NCBI GenBank assembly: GCA_002794735.1
Contig: NBAZ01000005.1
Coordinates: forward strand, 62,001-126,000
Direction of reading: 5' to 3'
DNA from: Pyrrhoderma lamaoense
Taxonomy: Eukaryota; Basidiomycota; Agaricomycetes; Hymenochaetales; Hymenochaetaceae
DNA: 64,000 nucleotides
Part shown: positions 43,757 through 55,500 of the stretch, piece by piece
Layout of the letters: the number at the start of each line of letters is the position of its first letter
Numbering within the stretch: position 1 is the first letter of the stretch
Program-made: the position numbers and the translations under genes
Notes under the pieces: model-generated
The model's input: only the letters and a program-made list of their open reading frames with translations
Told to the model about the DNA's origin: nothing
Database searches by the model: none

Positions 43757-46700
43757 ATGTCAACTCGTCGAGCGCGTCTTGCATCCACTTCTGCTTCGCC
43801 TCTCCCGCCCCTACCATTCTGCCCACTAAGATACCAACCCTTGCTAAGCCCGCATCCTCAGACATACCTCAATTACAGGAGCTAAGGCATCAATGGAAGT
43901 GGGCCGCATTTAGTCAATTCTACTATACCTTTGCCCCGTTGTTTGCAATGGATGATGTTTCTTTGACTGTAAGACCTCCTCTATTCATTAATTTCTATTG
44001 ATCTCATCCCTGCCACCTATTGTATCCTAGGACATAGAGGAGGACCTAATAAACTCTACTATGATCTTCCTACCCAGAGTTATGCAGCGCTTGCTAATAA
44101 CACTTTCTCAAGATAGAAAAATAACGTGCGTAGAGGCTAATCCATCTCCTTATCTAACTGCATTGTATTCACGCTTCAAATTAGGACCGAAAATTGGCAA
44201 ACTGCTTTAAGAAGGCAATACAAACGGAGGGACCCCGAAGCTAATCCAATAGGGTGGGAGCCGGTCATTCCTCGAAATTCTCGCTCCGCAACTGTTGAAT
44301 CAGACCTAAAATCTGAACCAGACGTTGCGTCTGCCAATGAATCGGATCATACTGACGATGAGCAAAAAAAGGATATTGTCAAGGATGAAGTTGTCGATGT
44401 GAAAATGTCAGAGAAAGAAGCCGATGCACCGGACTCAACACAAGACTTAAGTAATGACAATGTCGACAAAGTCAAAGATTTTGGAAGATTGCCATCTAAG
44501 GAGGGAGATGGTGTAAATGACGGCACAACCGATCCATTGAAGGATTGGGCAGACCTTTCGATGCTGGAAAAGCTTGAAACTATGCATACTTTACTAGAAT
44601 GGCATTTCCAAAATCCTCTTCGGTTACGAAACATAATGCGCAGCGATGATGAGAATGCCTCTTGGGTGAGCTTCAGGCTATGTTAATCAAACGACTGCTA
44701 ATCCACCTCTAAATAGCGAATTGAGCCCATAGGATATGATGCAAAACGAAATGCATACTGGCTGATTGGATGTATGTTTATAAGGAACCTCTTTTCTGTA
44801 ACGATTCTGAATTGTGATGATGATATTAGCGGATCGACTTTGGTTACAGCGTTCACCACCGAAACCCCCTAAAAAGGCAACCAAACGTAAAGCTGCCACA
44901 AATGGAGGGAAAAGGAAGGCAAAAGCTCCTCGTATTGAAGCAGAGGAAGATGAAGTTTTTCTAACGCCCTCCCGAAGAGACGTAACAAGACGAACATCGA
45001 AGGGCGTTGGGAATAGTCGGGCAGCCTCCCAGAGGAATACTAGAGGGAGTCACCATAAGCTCGAGGAGGAAATAACGTCGTCCCCAGGTGGGCGGGGTTC
45101 ACGAGCGGCGAAGACTCAGGCAAACGCAAAGCTTGATTTACAAGCTAAGCAGTTAGCAGCTGCAAAAGCCGAAATGGAAATGCTGAACCGGAAGTCAAAA
45201 TCACCTTCTAAGAAGTCATCAACTCGTAGGTCGCTAGGGACCAGGGTCAGTAAACGTCTGCGCGGAGATGACGACGAAGAAGATGACGACGACGAATGGC
45301 AACAAGTACCTAAGGAGTGGCTTATGGACGCTGGTGAGGAGGAAGAGGAAGTTTACACACCTTCAAAAACGCGAGGTACTAGATCTAGTGCCCGAATCAA
45401 GTCTAACCATAACCCAGTCCCTCCTGCCCGTAATAAGAGACAATTAAGAAACTCGATGGTACAGAAAACTGGACTTGAAAGCAGTGATGAGAGCGATTTA
45501 ACAGAACTCTCCGATTCTGATGACGCAGATGCGACCCCAGAAGCCCCTACCACTCAAGAACAACAGGAGGAACCTAATGCGATTGACCCGGAGAATGGAG
45601 TCACCGCCGAAGGGTGGCCTCCTAGTGATTTTGTAGAATGGGAAACTGTAAAGTATTTCGTCTGTTGTGAAAGGGCTGTGCACTAATGATAATCTATATA
45701 AGGTCTGTGTATCCCTGCAGGAGTGGGAAGCAATACCACAAAGATTCGAGAAAGCAACAAATTATCTTGAAAAGGCGTTATACAAATTTCTCGTTAATGA
45801 AGTAATACCCTATGTCACTGAAACATTACGTGTGAGTAGTATGAACGTTCTTTCGTTGACTCAGATAATAATAATATCAATTATGGGTAACATAGGAGAT
45901 TGAAAAATTACGCCAGAAAGAGGAGGCACTGATGAACCGAAAACGGTCTTCGAGACTTGCAATTCGGGAGTCTGAAAAGGAGGCCGCCCGGGCTGCTGCA
46001 GAAAAAAGAGCCGAAGAAGAAGAGAGAATGGCACGTGCCCGGCGTGTCGAGGCTAGGGCTCGTAAGGAGGAGGAAGAAAGGTTGAAACGAGAACAGGCAA
46101 GAGAACAACGGCGAAAGGAGCGTGAAGAGCGCGAGCTTGCGAGAAGTCGCCGTCTGGAAGAATCAAGGTACGTATGGAAATAATTGTCCATACAGTCCAT
46201 TCTCTGACCTTAGTAACAGAGATGAGGAAAAGGATGAAACACATGTTGTTCATGGGGTAGATACAAAAAAGAATCCTATCACGAATGATTCTAAAGTGCA
46301 TTCTCACTCACAACCTACAAAAAAGTTTGATATGAGACAAAAACTAATAAGCGAAGATTGGGAACTCGACTGTGAAGTCTGCGGAGCCAAAGGAATTAAT
46401 AAGGTGATTAGCTCCTACAAATTCATCAGTTCTTCATTTTTGACAGGGGTTAATCTAGGATGATGGGCTTCCGCTTATGAGTTGTGAGAAATGTAACAAA
46501 TGGCAACATATTCCCTGTCACGATATGGTTGACCGTAAAGCGGGTAAAAGAGCCCGCAACTGGGACGTAGTTGAATTTATCTGCAAATGTTGCTCTTCTA
46601 CAACTCAAGGTACTAATGGCCCTGCTAGAGTCCCTAATCATGATCGGGGCACAAACGGTTATGAACACTTTCGCGTTCAGTCTCCTTACTATTCTAATTC

Positions 46701-47154
46701 AGGAAATGATATCGTACCGGCAAATAGTAGAAAAATGGCGAACTATCCACAAGAACAAGGGCCTTCTACTTTCACAGGCTTTGCTCACTATCATCCCCAG
46801 CAGCGTGGTTTCTCTGCACAGCCTACAAATCAGACACAGTGTCCTACTCATAGTTTGTCGCACCCTTCTTTGTCGCATCCCTTTTCAGCTCAGAGGGTTC
46901 CAAGTTGGAACGAACGAGCTCCCCAACCTTACCCTGTTAATGGTACCTTATCACATCAACACCCCTTGCCCTATATGACACCTACTTCTTATGCTGCATC
47001 TGGAAGCTCAGATATGCAACACATGAATACTACTACACTTAACGGTTCCTCATCTCAACAGCCCTCGCAAAATGGTCAATATCCACACGTACTTCCAATA
47101 CATCCACAGCATCAGACTTATAACAATCAGACGACCCATCATACACAAGTATAG
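43757..47154 (+). CDS. DDT/WHIM-PHD chromatin-remodelling protein, RSF1/CECR2-like (possible frame break near start)
   Basis: The likely start gives MSTRRARLASTSASPLP at 43757. The continuation TKIPTLAKPASSDIPQL is one frame away, as if one C were missing in the C4 run 43808-43811. ELRHQWKWAAFSQFYYTFAP and DVSLT, then DIEEDLINSTMIFLPRVMQR, form a DDT domain; NWQTALRRQYKRRD, LSMLEKLETMHTLLEWHF and IEPIGYDAKRNAYWLIG match the following WHIM/WSD motifs. A long basic-acidic region and an Arg/Glu-rich coiled coil (45930-46170) precede a PHD finger: DCEVCGAKG ... MSCEKCNKWQHIPCHD ... FICKCC. The C-terminus is Gln/Pro/His-rich and disordered. Such proteins are non-catalytic partners of ISWI remodellers that read histone tails; the exact orthologue is not certain. 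Confidence 0.8.
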
Positions 47155-47300
47155 ATGCCAGCAGAAGTTATTTATTATTTGTTTCTCCTGTCTCGTGATG
47201 TAACCTCCTCCTGTAGAACTATTTCATCATCACTTACCACTTAATTCAAAAATAATTGAAACATGTGATACCCGCTTTTTGTTTTCGTATTTTATTTGCT

Positions 47301-48202
47301 TTATCGTATACATTCGTACATCTTAAATCTAGGATTTACAAACGGGAAGGGGTCATCGTCATATGAAATTTCCCTAGATGCAGAAGAAAAAAATGAAGTT
47401 AGTAGTGAAGATGTAACGTAAAACAAAATAGCTTACTCTGAAGGACCAAGTATCTGGAGGCCTCTTATATGTGTATCCTTACCATTCATATGATTCGCCA
47501 GGACAATTATTTGCAGTACATAACAATGAAGAGGTTTACTGTGATAAAGACGTCAGAAAAAAGATGTTCTCTCTCTTTTTTTCACTCTTGATATACTTAT
47601 GAGATAATAATACTTACAAGTCATTACCATCTTCTGTCAGCTCTGCAGATACATCATATGTTATCCAACCATTAGGCTTGTCTAAAGGAATGACCTTGAC
47701 GTCTTGAAGATCACTTAGGCTTGTTCCTGCTCTCAAGCAGATAGTCGAAGGGGTATAGGAGTCGTCAAGAGGGAAACACAGATTTAGACTGATTTTCTAG
47801 AGTTATTTATAGAGAAAAATGAGAAATATCAGAAATTTCGAAGATCCATTTTTCAAAGTAGAAGAAAAGGAGATACAGATCTAGAGCTCCATTTTCCTTA
47901 CCTGTATTGCTGTTTTTCTAGAGAATTGAGCGATTATGAAATGTGGTTGAGGACCATCGGAGCTGTAGAATATCAAGTTTTATAATTTACGAACGAAAAA
48001 GTTTAAACAATGATCAATATATTTTTCTCTTTTTTTGACTGAGATATATTCTTATTGTTACTGACTGCCAAAAAGTTTCCGGATCCCCATCTGTAAGGCA
48101 TTCCGGTCCAAAACCAAACTTATAAGACGAGACGGACCACTTTGCCAAGTGTCCGATGTTAGGATAATGAACGGGATGAGCTTTATCTGGTGTGTTTTGC
48201 AT
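47301..48202 (-). CDS. DOC1: Anaphase-promoting complex subunit 10 (Doc1)
   Basis: The start at 48202 gives MQNTPDKAHPVHYPNIGHLA, leading to KWSVSSYKFGFGPECLTDGD and PETFWxSDGPQPHFI, the APC10/DOC domain hallmark. Following exons encode QFSRKTAIQ, DDSYTPSTICLRAGTSLSD, VIPLDKPNGWITFDVSAEL and ANHMNGKDTHIRGLQILGPS. A final exon (47301-47380) adds a short acidic segment and ends PRFKMYECIR. The terminal Ile-Arg is the IR tail by which APC10 binds Cdc27/APC3. Doc1 with Cdc20 or Cdh1 forms the D-box receptor of this ubiquitin ligase. Introns are short; the junction after PETFW could use either of two nearby donors. Confidence 0.92.
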
Positions 48203-48863
48203 ACATTCAGTGCAGATCTAGATGATCCTTTATTGAGTAAAAGAGTATTAATGTAGGTAGTTATTATTACGGGTTATTACTACTGTTGTTTGGTTCCATT
48301 ATGTTCTAGGTGTCTTGTGATAACTTCGATAGGTGGACGCTCTAAGCTCTTATGAGTATTATCAGTATATCCAAGCCACACTTGACAGGATAACTTGAAG
48401 TTTTCTGATAAGAACTAATGGTAGTAGGAGTGCGAAGAAGTGGATCAAACTATTAAAGAAGTTGTAATTGAGCAGAACTGACTGTAGAGCGGACGGTGCG
48501 AATTGTCACATGACAGGATACTACCGAGTTTGGTTACTTGATTACGTTACGATAAGAAGCTTTACAAACTTAACCGAATAGTTAATTATGTATTGATAAC
48601 TTACTATCATGTGTTACGTTTTTAACTTTATATGATGATAAGTAACTTATTTCAACCTTTCAGCCTCCTTTTTTTTCATTTCAATATAATTATACAACAT
48701 AAAAGCATAAAGAACACATCAAGATATCAAAACAGATCATGGTACAAATTTTGTATCTATATATAATAAATATATGTTTTACAATTCAATAGGTATTACT
48801 AAAAACAACTAAAACCAATACGTTGCATACTATGCTCTGAAAAAACAAAAAACAATGCTATAC
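48203..48863. other. AT-rich intergenic region, no gene seen
   Basis: 660 bp between the APC10 start and the stop of the GBD/FH3 gene, both on the minus strand. AT-rich tracts occur from 48590 to 48840. No frame with a domain is present. Confidence 0.5.
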
Positions 48864-51273
48864 CTAAAACCGTAAAGGTTCTACCTTCTTCGGAGTCGGG
48901 ATCTTAGGAACACCAGGGACAGAAGCCCGATCACGAGTAGGAGTAGACGGAGAACCACGAGCGTAAGAAGCTCCTGACATGACAGAGCTTCGTCCGCGTT
49001 CGCGGTCGCGATCTTTCGCACTAGAACTCGTCTTTGCCATATTCGACGGCGGAGAACCAATAAGACGTGATAACGTCCAAGGTATCTCATATCCCGCTGC
49101 AGTCGTGGACGCAACGTAACGTGCGATTTCAAGATGCAGTGTTGGATAATATGTCGTCGAGGCTTTACGGGCGACCTTTTTTTGTAACAATGATTGAAAA
49201 GAAGGATTCATTAATTAAAATCAGATGGAAGGAATGAGTGGTGAACTTACCGATATAATTCGCTCAATACCTGAAGCAAACAAATCAGCATGAAATCTAT
49301 ATGCCGAGTATTCATTATCCTTCGGTAAGTTCAAGTCTGCAGCCGATTTCGCTATTGCATTTATAAATTTGAAATGAGTAGTCTACAAGAGGAAGAACAA
49401 GAGATTAGCAAGAGAGAAGAAGAAAAAGAGAAAAGAATGAGAGAGTGTAGTTCCTCATTTCGAAGTAAAACATACAAGATACAACATAGCCTCAAACTCA
49501 ACACCGCCAGTCATTCCTCCTGGAGCGCGAGGCTTCTCAACGCGTTTTTCATCTGTCTCCTCTAGGAACCAAATAGTATTGTTCGGGTGGCAAAATATCC
49601 AGAAATAGTCTCTACACACGTCTGAAAGCTCTTGTAAATATGTCTTATAAATCCGAGGGACGTGCAATGATTCAATGAACTCATGGGAGTTAAAGGTGTT
49701 TCTGGAGCCTCAGCCGCAGGTGGAGCTTTAGTCAATAACAGTGATCGAATGAGAGAGTAAACATTGCGATGTGGGGAGGGAAGGTAGACAAGATGTGAGT
49801 TTTCGACAGCTGTGAAACTATTGTCAGGCGAGTTGTCTTCCCAAACTTCATATCTACGTGATCTACTAGATGTCTGGGAAGGCAGAGAAGAAGGTGGATA
49901 CAAGTCAAAGAGTAAGAGAAGAAGCTCAGTTATCAATTGACGAGTAGCAACGTCTCCCGGTTTTTTATCCGAGTAAACAAGACGGATCAGTTGTGCAAAG
50001 GGCGCAGGACTTGCTGATCGAAGGGCTGCACAACCAACAGCCGAAGTCGACAAAGCCTTGAAACAGCGTAAGAGCTCATGAAGTAATTGATCATCGTGTT
50101 GCTCCTCTCTGCAACATCAGTTGTTATAACCGATTTAGTCGGCTCGAATGAAAGACTGGATTTATCTCACCTCCACTCCACTTCTAGTAGCTCATTAAGC
50201 CTAGTCAGAAGTGCAGAGTAGCCATTTAGTTGAATGAAAGTTTCTGTCCAACTTATAAAAGAATCAATCAGTTATCGAACAGATATGAGCAACAAAGTCA
50301 AAAAATATATAACAAACTTTGCAGATTCGTTTCTTAAAAGTAACCTCAGCTTTTTCACGACCTCAATATCCATGTCCAAACTGGAAGTTCCCATTAGAAT
50401 ATTAGTATACCTAGACGGCGCCATATCTTTAGCCCATCCTTTCTGTGATTTTTTACCCCCTTCAGCTCTTGAGTTACCCTGGGGTACATTAATCTTTGAA
50501 GTATCGTATGATATACCCCTGTTATGTTTTGTACCACCACCGCCACCGACACTAACACTTTGAGAAGAGCTTAGCTGTTCGTCATCAGAGTGTCGTCCAA
50601 GAGAGATCGAAGATCTCATCGCAGCGCCTAAGAAACGGCCCGTTGTCCGAGGAGGCTGGGGAAAATCACAGCTTTCCGTCACGATATTCTGTAATCCACG
50701 TGGAGAAGATACGGAGTCGCTACTCTTGGATTTCTAAGAGAGCCTGTGTTCTTCTTGGGAGTCGTATTTTGGTTAGAAGCTGTAGCTGACAGTGGATTGA
50801 TGAATTGAGAAGAACGAAGCATCTGAGCTTTGACTGTTGAATCCATCCCATCCAGCTTCGGTCTCAGAGAATGCGGAATTTGAAGATCATCCTAAAGATA
50901 TGACGTTTTCCAGATTAGCTTAAGCATATTCAGGATTCGAAAAGAAAAAGAGTGTTGAGTATATCACTAAAAACAGAATAACTCACAAGGAGTTTATCAA
51001 AAGCATGTGTCATTTCATCAGAAGTGTCAGGAGCTCCCTTGAGTTTCTGTGTCGAGTATCTAGGACCTCCAGTCGTCATTGTATTGTTTTGTTGTACATT
51101 CGTTTCTTGAAACACCTGTTGATGTTTCTGCACTGTTCTAGGCAAAAACATACTATGTGGCCGGGCGTTTTCTTTACCAAAGTTGGCTCGATCACCACCA
51201 CACCACCACCGGCAGGGCCGATAGAGCCAGGAAGATCAGAAGAAGTATTCCGTTTTGAAAAGCCTTTGAACAT
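48864..51273 (-). CDS. Rho-binding GBD/FH3 (diaphanous-like) protein lacking FH1-FH2 (two apparent frame breaks)
   Basis: The start at 51273 gives MFKGFSKRNTSSDLPGSIGP. After a Gly run the conserved-looking continuation ANFGKENARPHSMFLPRTVQ lies one frame away (missing base near 51200). FDKLLDDLQIPHSLRPKLDG and MDSTVKAQMLRSS match the start of the diaphanous GTPase-binding domain. Near 50731 a second shift occurs in an A3 run (TGSLR / KSKSSDSVSSPRGLQNIVTE). EVVKKLRLLLRNESASW, NGYSALLTRLNELLEVEWRE, LRCFKALSTSAVGCAALRS and TRQLITELLLLLFDLYP form the armadillo FH3-type repeat. The C-terminus is Ser/Arg-rich and disordered. There is no FH2 domain before the stop at 48864, so it is not an actin nucleator itself; it may regulate Rho or formin signalling. 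Confidence 0.72.
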
Positions 51274-52511
51274 CGATGTAAAAGTTACAAGTCAGAGAAA
51301 ACCGGTATTGATCTAGAGATGTGTTTTGCGTGTAAATGAAGAAGTAATATGAAGGACAGAAGTAACAAAGGAAGAAGTTGGGAGAGAGTAAGATTTGCCA
51401 ATGAGTAGTGTAGCCCTTGTTAGCTTGTCGCTTAAGAGCTTGCTTTTAACCAAGAAAAAAAAAAGTAACAGAAACTTGCAAAATTGCCAGCAAGAGAGGG
51501 TAAAGCGAACGCTCTCTCCGCCTCCCTTCCCGCCTCTTGGGGCTGTCTCGCGCGAGTTCAACATTCGCGATCACGTGTCCACTTTTCTTACCTAATTCAG
51601 CGCTCGCGCCCAAAGAAAAAGAAACTGGCGCCCTTGTATAATAATTTGATGGAACAAGTTATATCCCGACAGACCGGGAAATATTAACCCATAATACTTC
51701 ATTTTGATCCTATGTAACCTCATCTCCCCCTCCCCCCCTCCTCCCCTTCCACACACTCTTTCCTCCCCATCTTTTTCTTCTTTCTTCGCATCTCTCTCTC
51801 TCTCTCTCTTACTCTCATCATCTGCTTGCTCACTCTCTTATCGTTCTCTTTTTGTTTCTTTTGATGCGTACAGCAGATAAAATGCACGCTCTTCTAGTAT
51901 TATAAGGAGAAGCTATATTCGAGCTGGAGATGACAATCTCCTCGAGCGTTATCAACGAAGTTACTGCAAGTGGCACTGACATGAAGAGTTACCCCCCCCC
52001 CCCCAAATCTCCACCTAAAGTATTAACACCCAATTACAGAATCTATCGAACAATAGTGATAACCTTCTCACTTTTCACACTTCTGAACATAGCAGAGGGT
52101 GATACGATTACATTAGCAGTAAGTTGTTACAGGTTGCTATAAGCTTTGATATTAACCAAGAAAAAAGAAGAATATAAGAGAGAAGGGAGAAAAAGTATAC
52201 AAGGTATAAACTATCCAGATCAATGAGGTTACAACTACTGGTGGTGGTAAATTCTCGAAAAGGACGGTGTGGGTGGTGGTGGTGATTTGTATAACGACAA
52301 ATAAAATATTTATGAAGAGAGAGAGGCGGGAGGGAAGGAGAGCACTAGTGAGTAACAATCGATGTTAGGTCTAAAACAAGAAATTGTTGGGTAACGTAAC
52401 TGACGCATATTTTAATATATACAATGTATCCGTTTCAGATTATTAACAAAAGAAGGGAGGGAAAAGGCGGGGGAGAAAGAGAGAAAAAGAGAGAGGGACA
52501 TATCAAACACA
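51274..52511. promoter_or_regulatory. 1.2-kb upstream region of the GBD/FH3 gene with pyrimidine tracts
   Basis: The region carries long C/T tracts (51719-51770 and a (TC)n run at 51790-51811) and a C10 run at 51994-52003. Minus-strand transcription of the GBD/FH3 gene starts in or near it. The other end holds the 3' UTR of the first Fungal_trans_2 regulator. No coding frame is supported; the frame at 51930-52142 has no domain. Confidence 0.4.
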
Positions 52512-55500
52512 TCATACGAAAAGCATAGCACCGCCGAAAACGTTTCGCATCATATCATACCAATCGATGGCGTCTACACTCTGCATATTACGGTAGGTCC
52601 ATATCTGATTCACGAGGTGTTCTGTATTATGTACATTTCCAAAAGCCGGATCAAGCGCAGCCAATCGCTTTATCACAAATTGATAATGCTCAAGCTGTAC
52701 CGAAAGGCATCCCACTAGCATAAAGGAAAAGACTAGTATACGGTCAACATTCCTGCCTTCAATAGCTTGCAAGGCAGCTACAGTAGCATTTACTGACGAC
52801 ATTATTTCAGGTACGCCTACAAGATACCGTTAGTTCAAAGTAAAAATTTACATATTGAAACCCGGCATCACCTGGGCCTGATTCATTGATGACAGATGCG
52901 AGAAAAAGCGATGCTGTATGCAAGTATACTTGTGATACAAGGCGACGATTTTCAGCTTGCCTCTGCTCAGCAGTGGTCATACTCAATCCAAACATCGTCA
53001 TCTGTTGTTGTTGTTGCTGCTGCTGCTGCTGCTGTTGTTGTTGATCCAATCCCGTGAAAGAAGGTTGAGGCGAAACGGGTGCAAGTGACTGTGCCAACGT
53101 AGCTGGAGTCGGTGCTCCCGAAGAGTTTGATGCACCCGCCACGTTCATGATGGCATTCGCGTCTTCACCGCGACCGAGCTGAATTCCAGTAATCATCGGC
53201 GAAGGGCCCGCGCGTTCCCCGGAGGGACGAGGCGGGTGCATCTGCGACGAGGTTGCACCCGTACTTAAGTCTGTCCCGGCCTCATGTTGAAACGTGTTTA
53301 TCACTGGTGGGAAAGACTCAGCAATCGTACTCATCACAAGTCTGTCATGGATCTGTGTGCCACGTGCGATAAGTTCATGCACATTAAAGGTTCCGCCTTG
53401 CCTACAGCATGTTGTCTTCCAGCATGCGAGCTCAGCAGTCTCTGCTAAGGCTAACATTATGTCATCTGGGCAACCCATGAGTGATTCCATGCTGGCTGAG
53501 CTGTTTTCTTGAACACGAGAGATTGTTCCACTGAATAGTCGACGGTAAACGCCAATGAACCGAGGCGCCGTCTGCAGCGAGATAGCAGAGAAGATATCAT
53601 ACCACTGTAAAAGTAAGGCAAGTACAAAAACAAATAAGTTCAAGGAATCCCTTTATATATATCAAAGAAGAAGGTAAAAATAGAAGGATTTGACGGATCG
53701 CCCGTTTTATTGAAGAGACGGCTTGATGATGATGATTATGATAACAAAGTTGTAACAAGAATAGAAGAACAGAAGCTTTTTTTTTTTCAAAGGGGGGGGG
53801 GGGGGTCCACTCACGATTGTCGTCTTCGCCGCCAATAAATCAATTTCGTTCATCATCCTCAGAGTCTCTCCCGGCTTCTCATTCTCGGACGCACAGATAG
53901 CGGTCGATCCGAGCCACGCGAGCGCAAAGTCAAGATGCGCCTGCCAGGCACCCGTTCCGCCCTGAAGAAGGAAGTACCCGACCAGTTGTAGAGAAGCAAG
54001 TACGTTTGATGTCAACGTGGTCAATGATGGAGTACCATTACCAGCCCCTCTTACAACGTTAATCTGCCAAAGGGCTCGGTCGAAGAACTGTTGGGCCGTT
54101 GACCGCCCCGGATCAGCATCAGGAGGATCAATCATACGAGCAACTCGGACCATCTTGTTATGCTTCGCTGCAAGCGCACAACTTGCATTCATGAGCGCTC
54201 CGTAAGGTTCTTGTGCAAATAGCTAAAAGATCGGAACCATCGCCAGCAGACACCAGGGGATAAGGGGAGAAAAATAATTGGTATATCAATATTAATTTAC
54301 AACAAGATCGAATTACAAGGTTACTTAGAAATAAGTGATACATACGTTCTGCATGACGGCTCTTGCATTGTCAGATGCAAACGGGAACTGCAGCGGCAGT
54401 ACATCCTTTAAATAATATTGGACATGGGGGTCAACTAGGGAAGGATCAGATAGTGGATCGGAAAATTGAGGGCTCGAACCCAAGCCGGGAACAGAGCTTG
54501 AAGTACTCGCTGAGGAGGTGGACCCAGAGGGGGGACGACTGATGGGGGATTAGGGTGCTGCGCTTGCGACGGTAGGAAGTTATTATAGGAGAGCATAGAA
54601 TTTTCATCGCCGATTAATAACGGAGAACTGTGCACAGACCCTGGCATATTCATCCCCGATACTCCCAGGCTATCAAGAGAGGGGGAGGTGCTACTACTCA
54701 TGGTTGACATCGGACCCATCGTAGGGAACGATAAGCTTGGGAATTCATATGGAGAGACAGATTGGGGGGTGACATTCGAAATACCGAACGCTTGGCCTGA
54801 TTGATAGCCAAAGTTTGTGTTCGCAGTTTGTTGAGGATAAGTCTGTAACCTCCTTTGATGTGGGTGTGTCACAGGGACAGCACCAACACTTGCCCTCCGG
54901 TGTTCATGATGAACTTGCCCGACTGATTCAGGACCAAGTCCAAAGAAGGGATCAGGGTACTCGGCATCCATAACCGCGGATGCATGCGGAGTAAGCTGCT
55001 GTTGAGCAGCAAGATGTGGGGATGGATAAGGACCATATCGGTGACTTTGCCCGTGCATGTGCGGGCTGTGTCGCTGAGGCGGGAACTCATATCCCAGAGA
55101 CGATGAGGAAGCCAAGCCCCCCGCAGAAGCATCTCCACCCATCATTCCCAGAGCAACAACGGGGCCGATCGCACCCATTGCACCCAGTCCCCAAATGCAG
55201 CGGGACTAGATTGAGTACGATGTTGCTGACCATGTGGATGTCCATAAGATTGCGATGGAGCCTGAGGATGCTGATAAGATTGCTGTGTTTGTGACCCTGG
55301 GAAAGCAGTGGAGGAGGTATTTGTGTTTGTTGAAGTTGACGATGAACGTGATGCAGCATTGTTATGGGCTAAGCGGGGCTGTCCACGGACCATCCCCGCC
55401 TTGATCAGCTTTTCCTTGATGCCAGCTTTGTAGCGCTCAACCGCTTGTTTATCCTGTTGAAAAGGACAATTCCAGAAATCAGTTTCATGATGTAAGATAA

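Noticed and set aside
52989..53043. Treating the poly-Gln tract as a separate satellite or mobile feature
   Set aside because: It is an in-frame CAG/CAA tract inside the regulator copy 1 coding sequence, common in fungal transcription factors.
53785..53806. C/G and T homopolymers as functional elements
   Set aside because: They fall inside an intron (donor GTGAGT just before) and look like ordinary slippage tracts.
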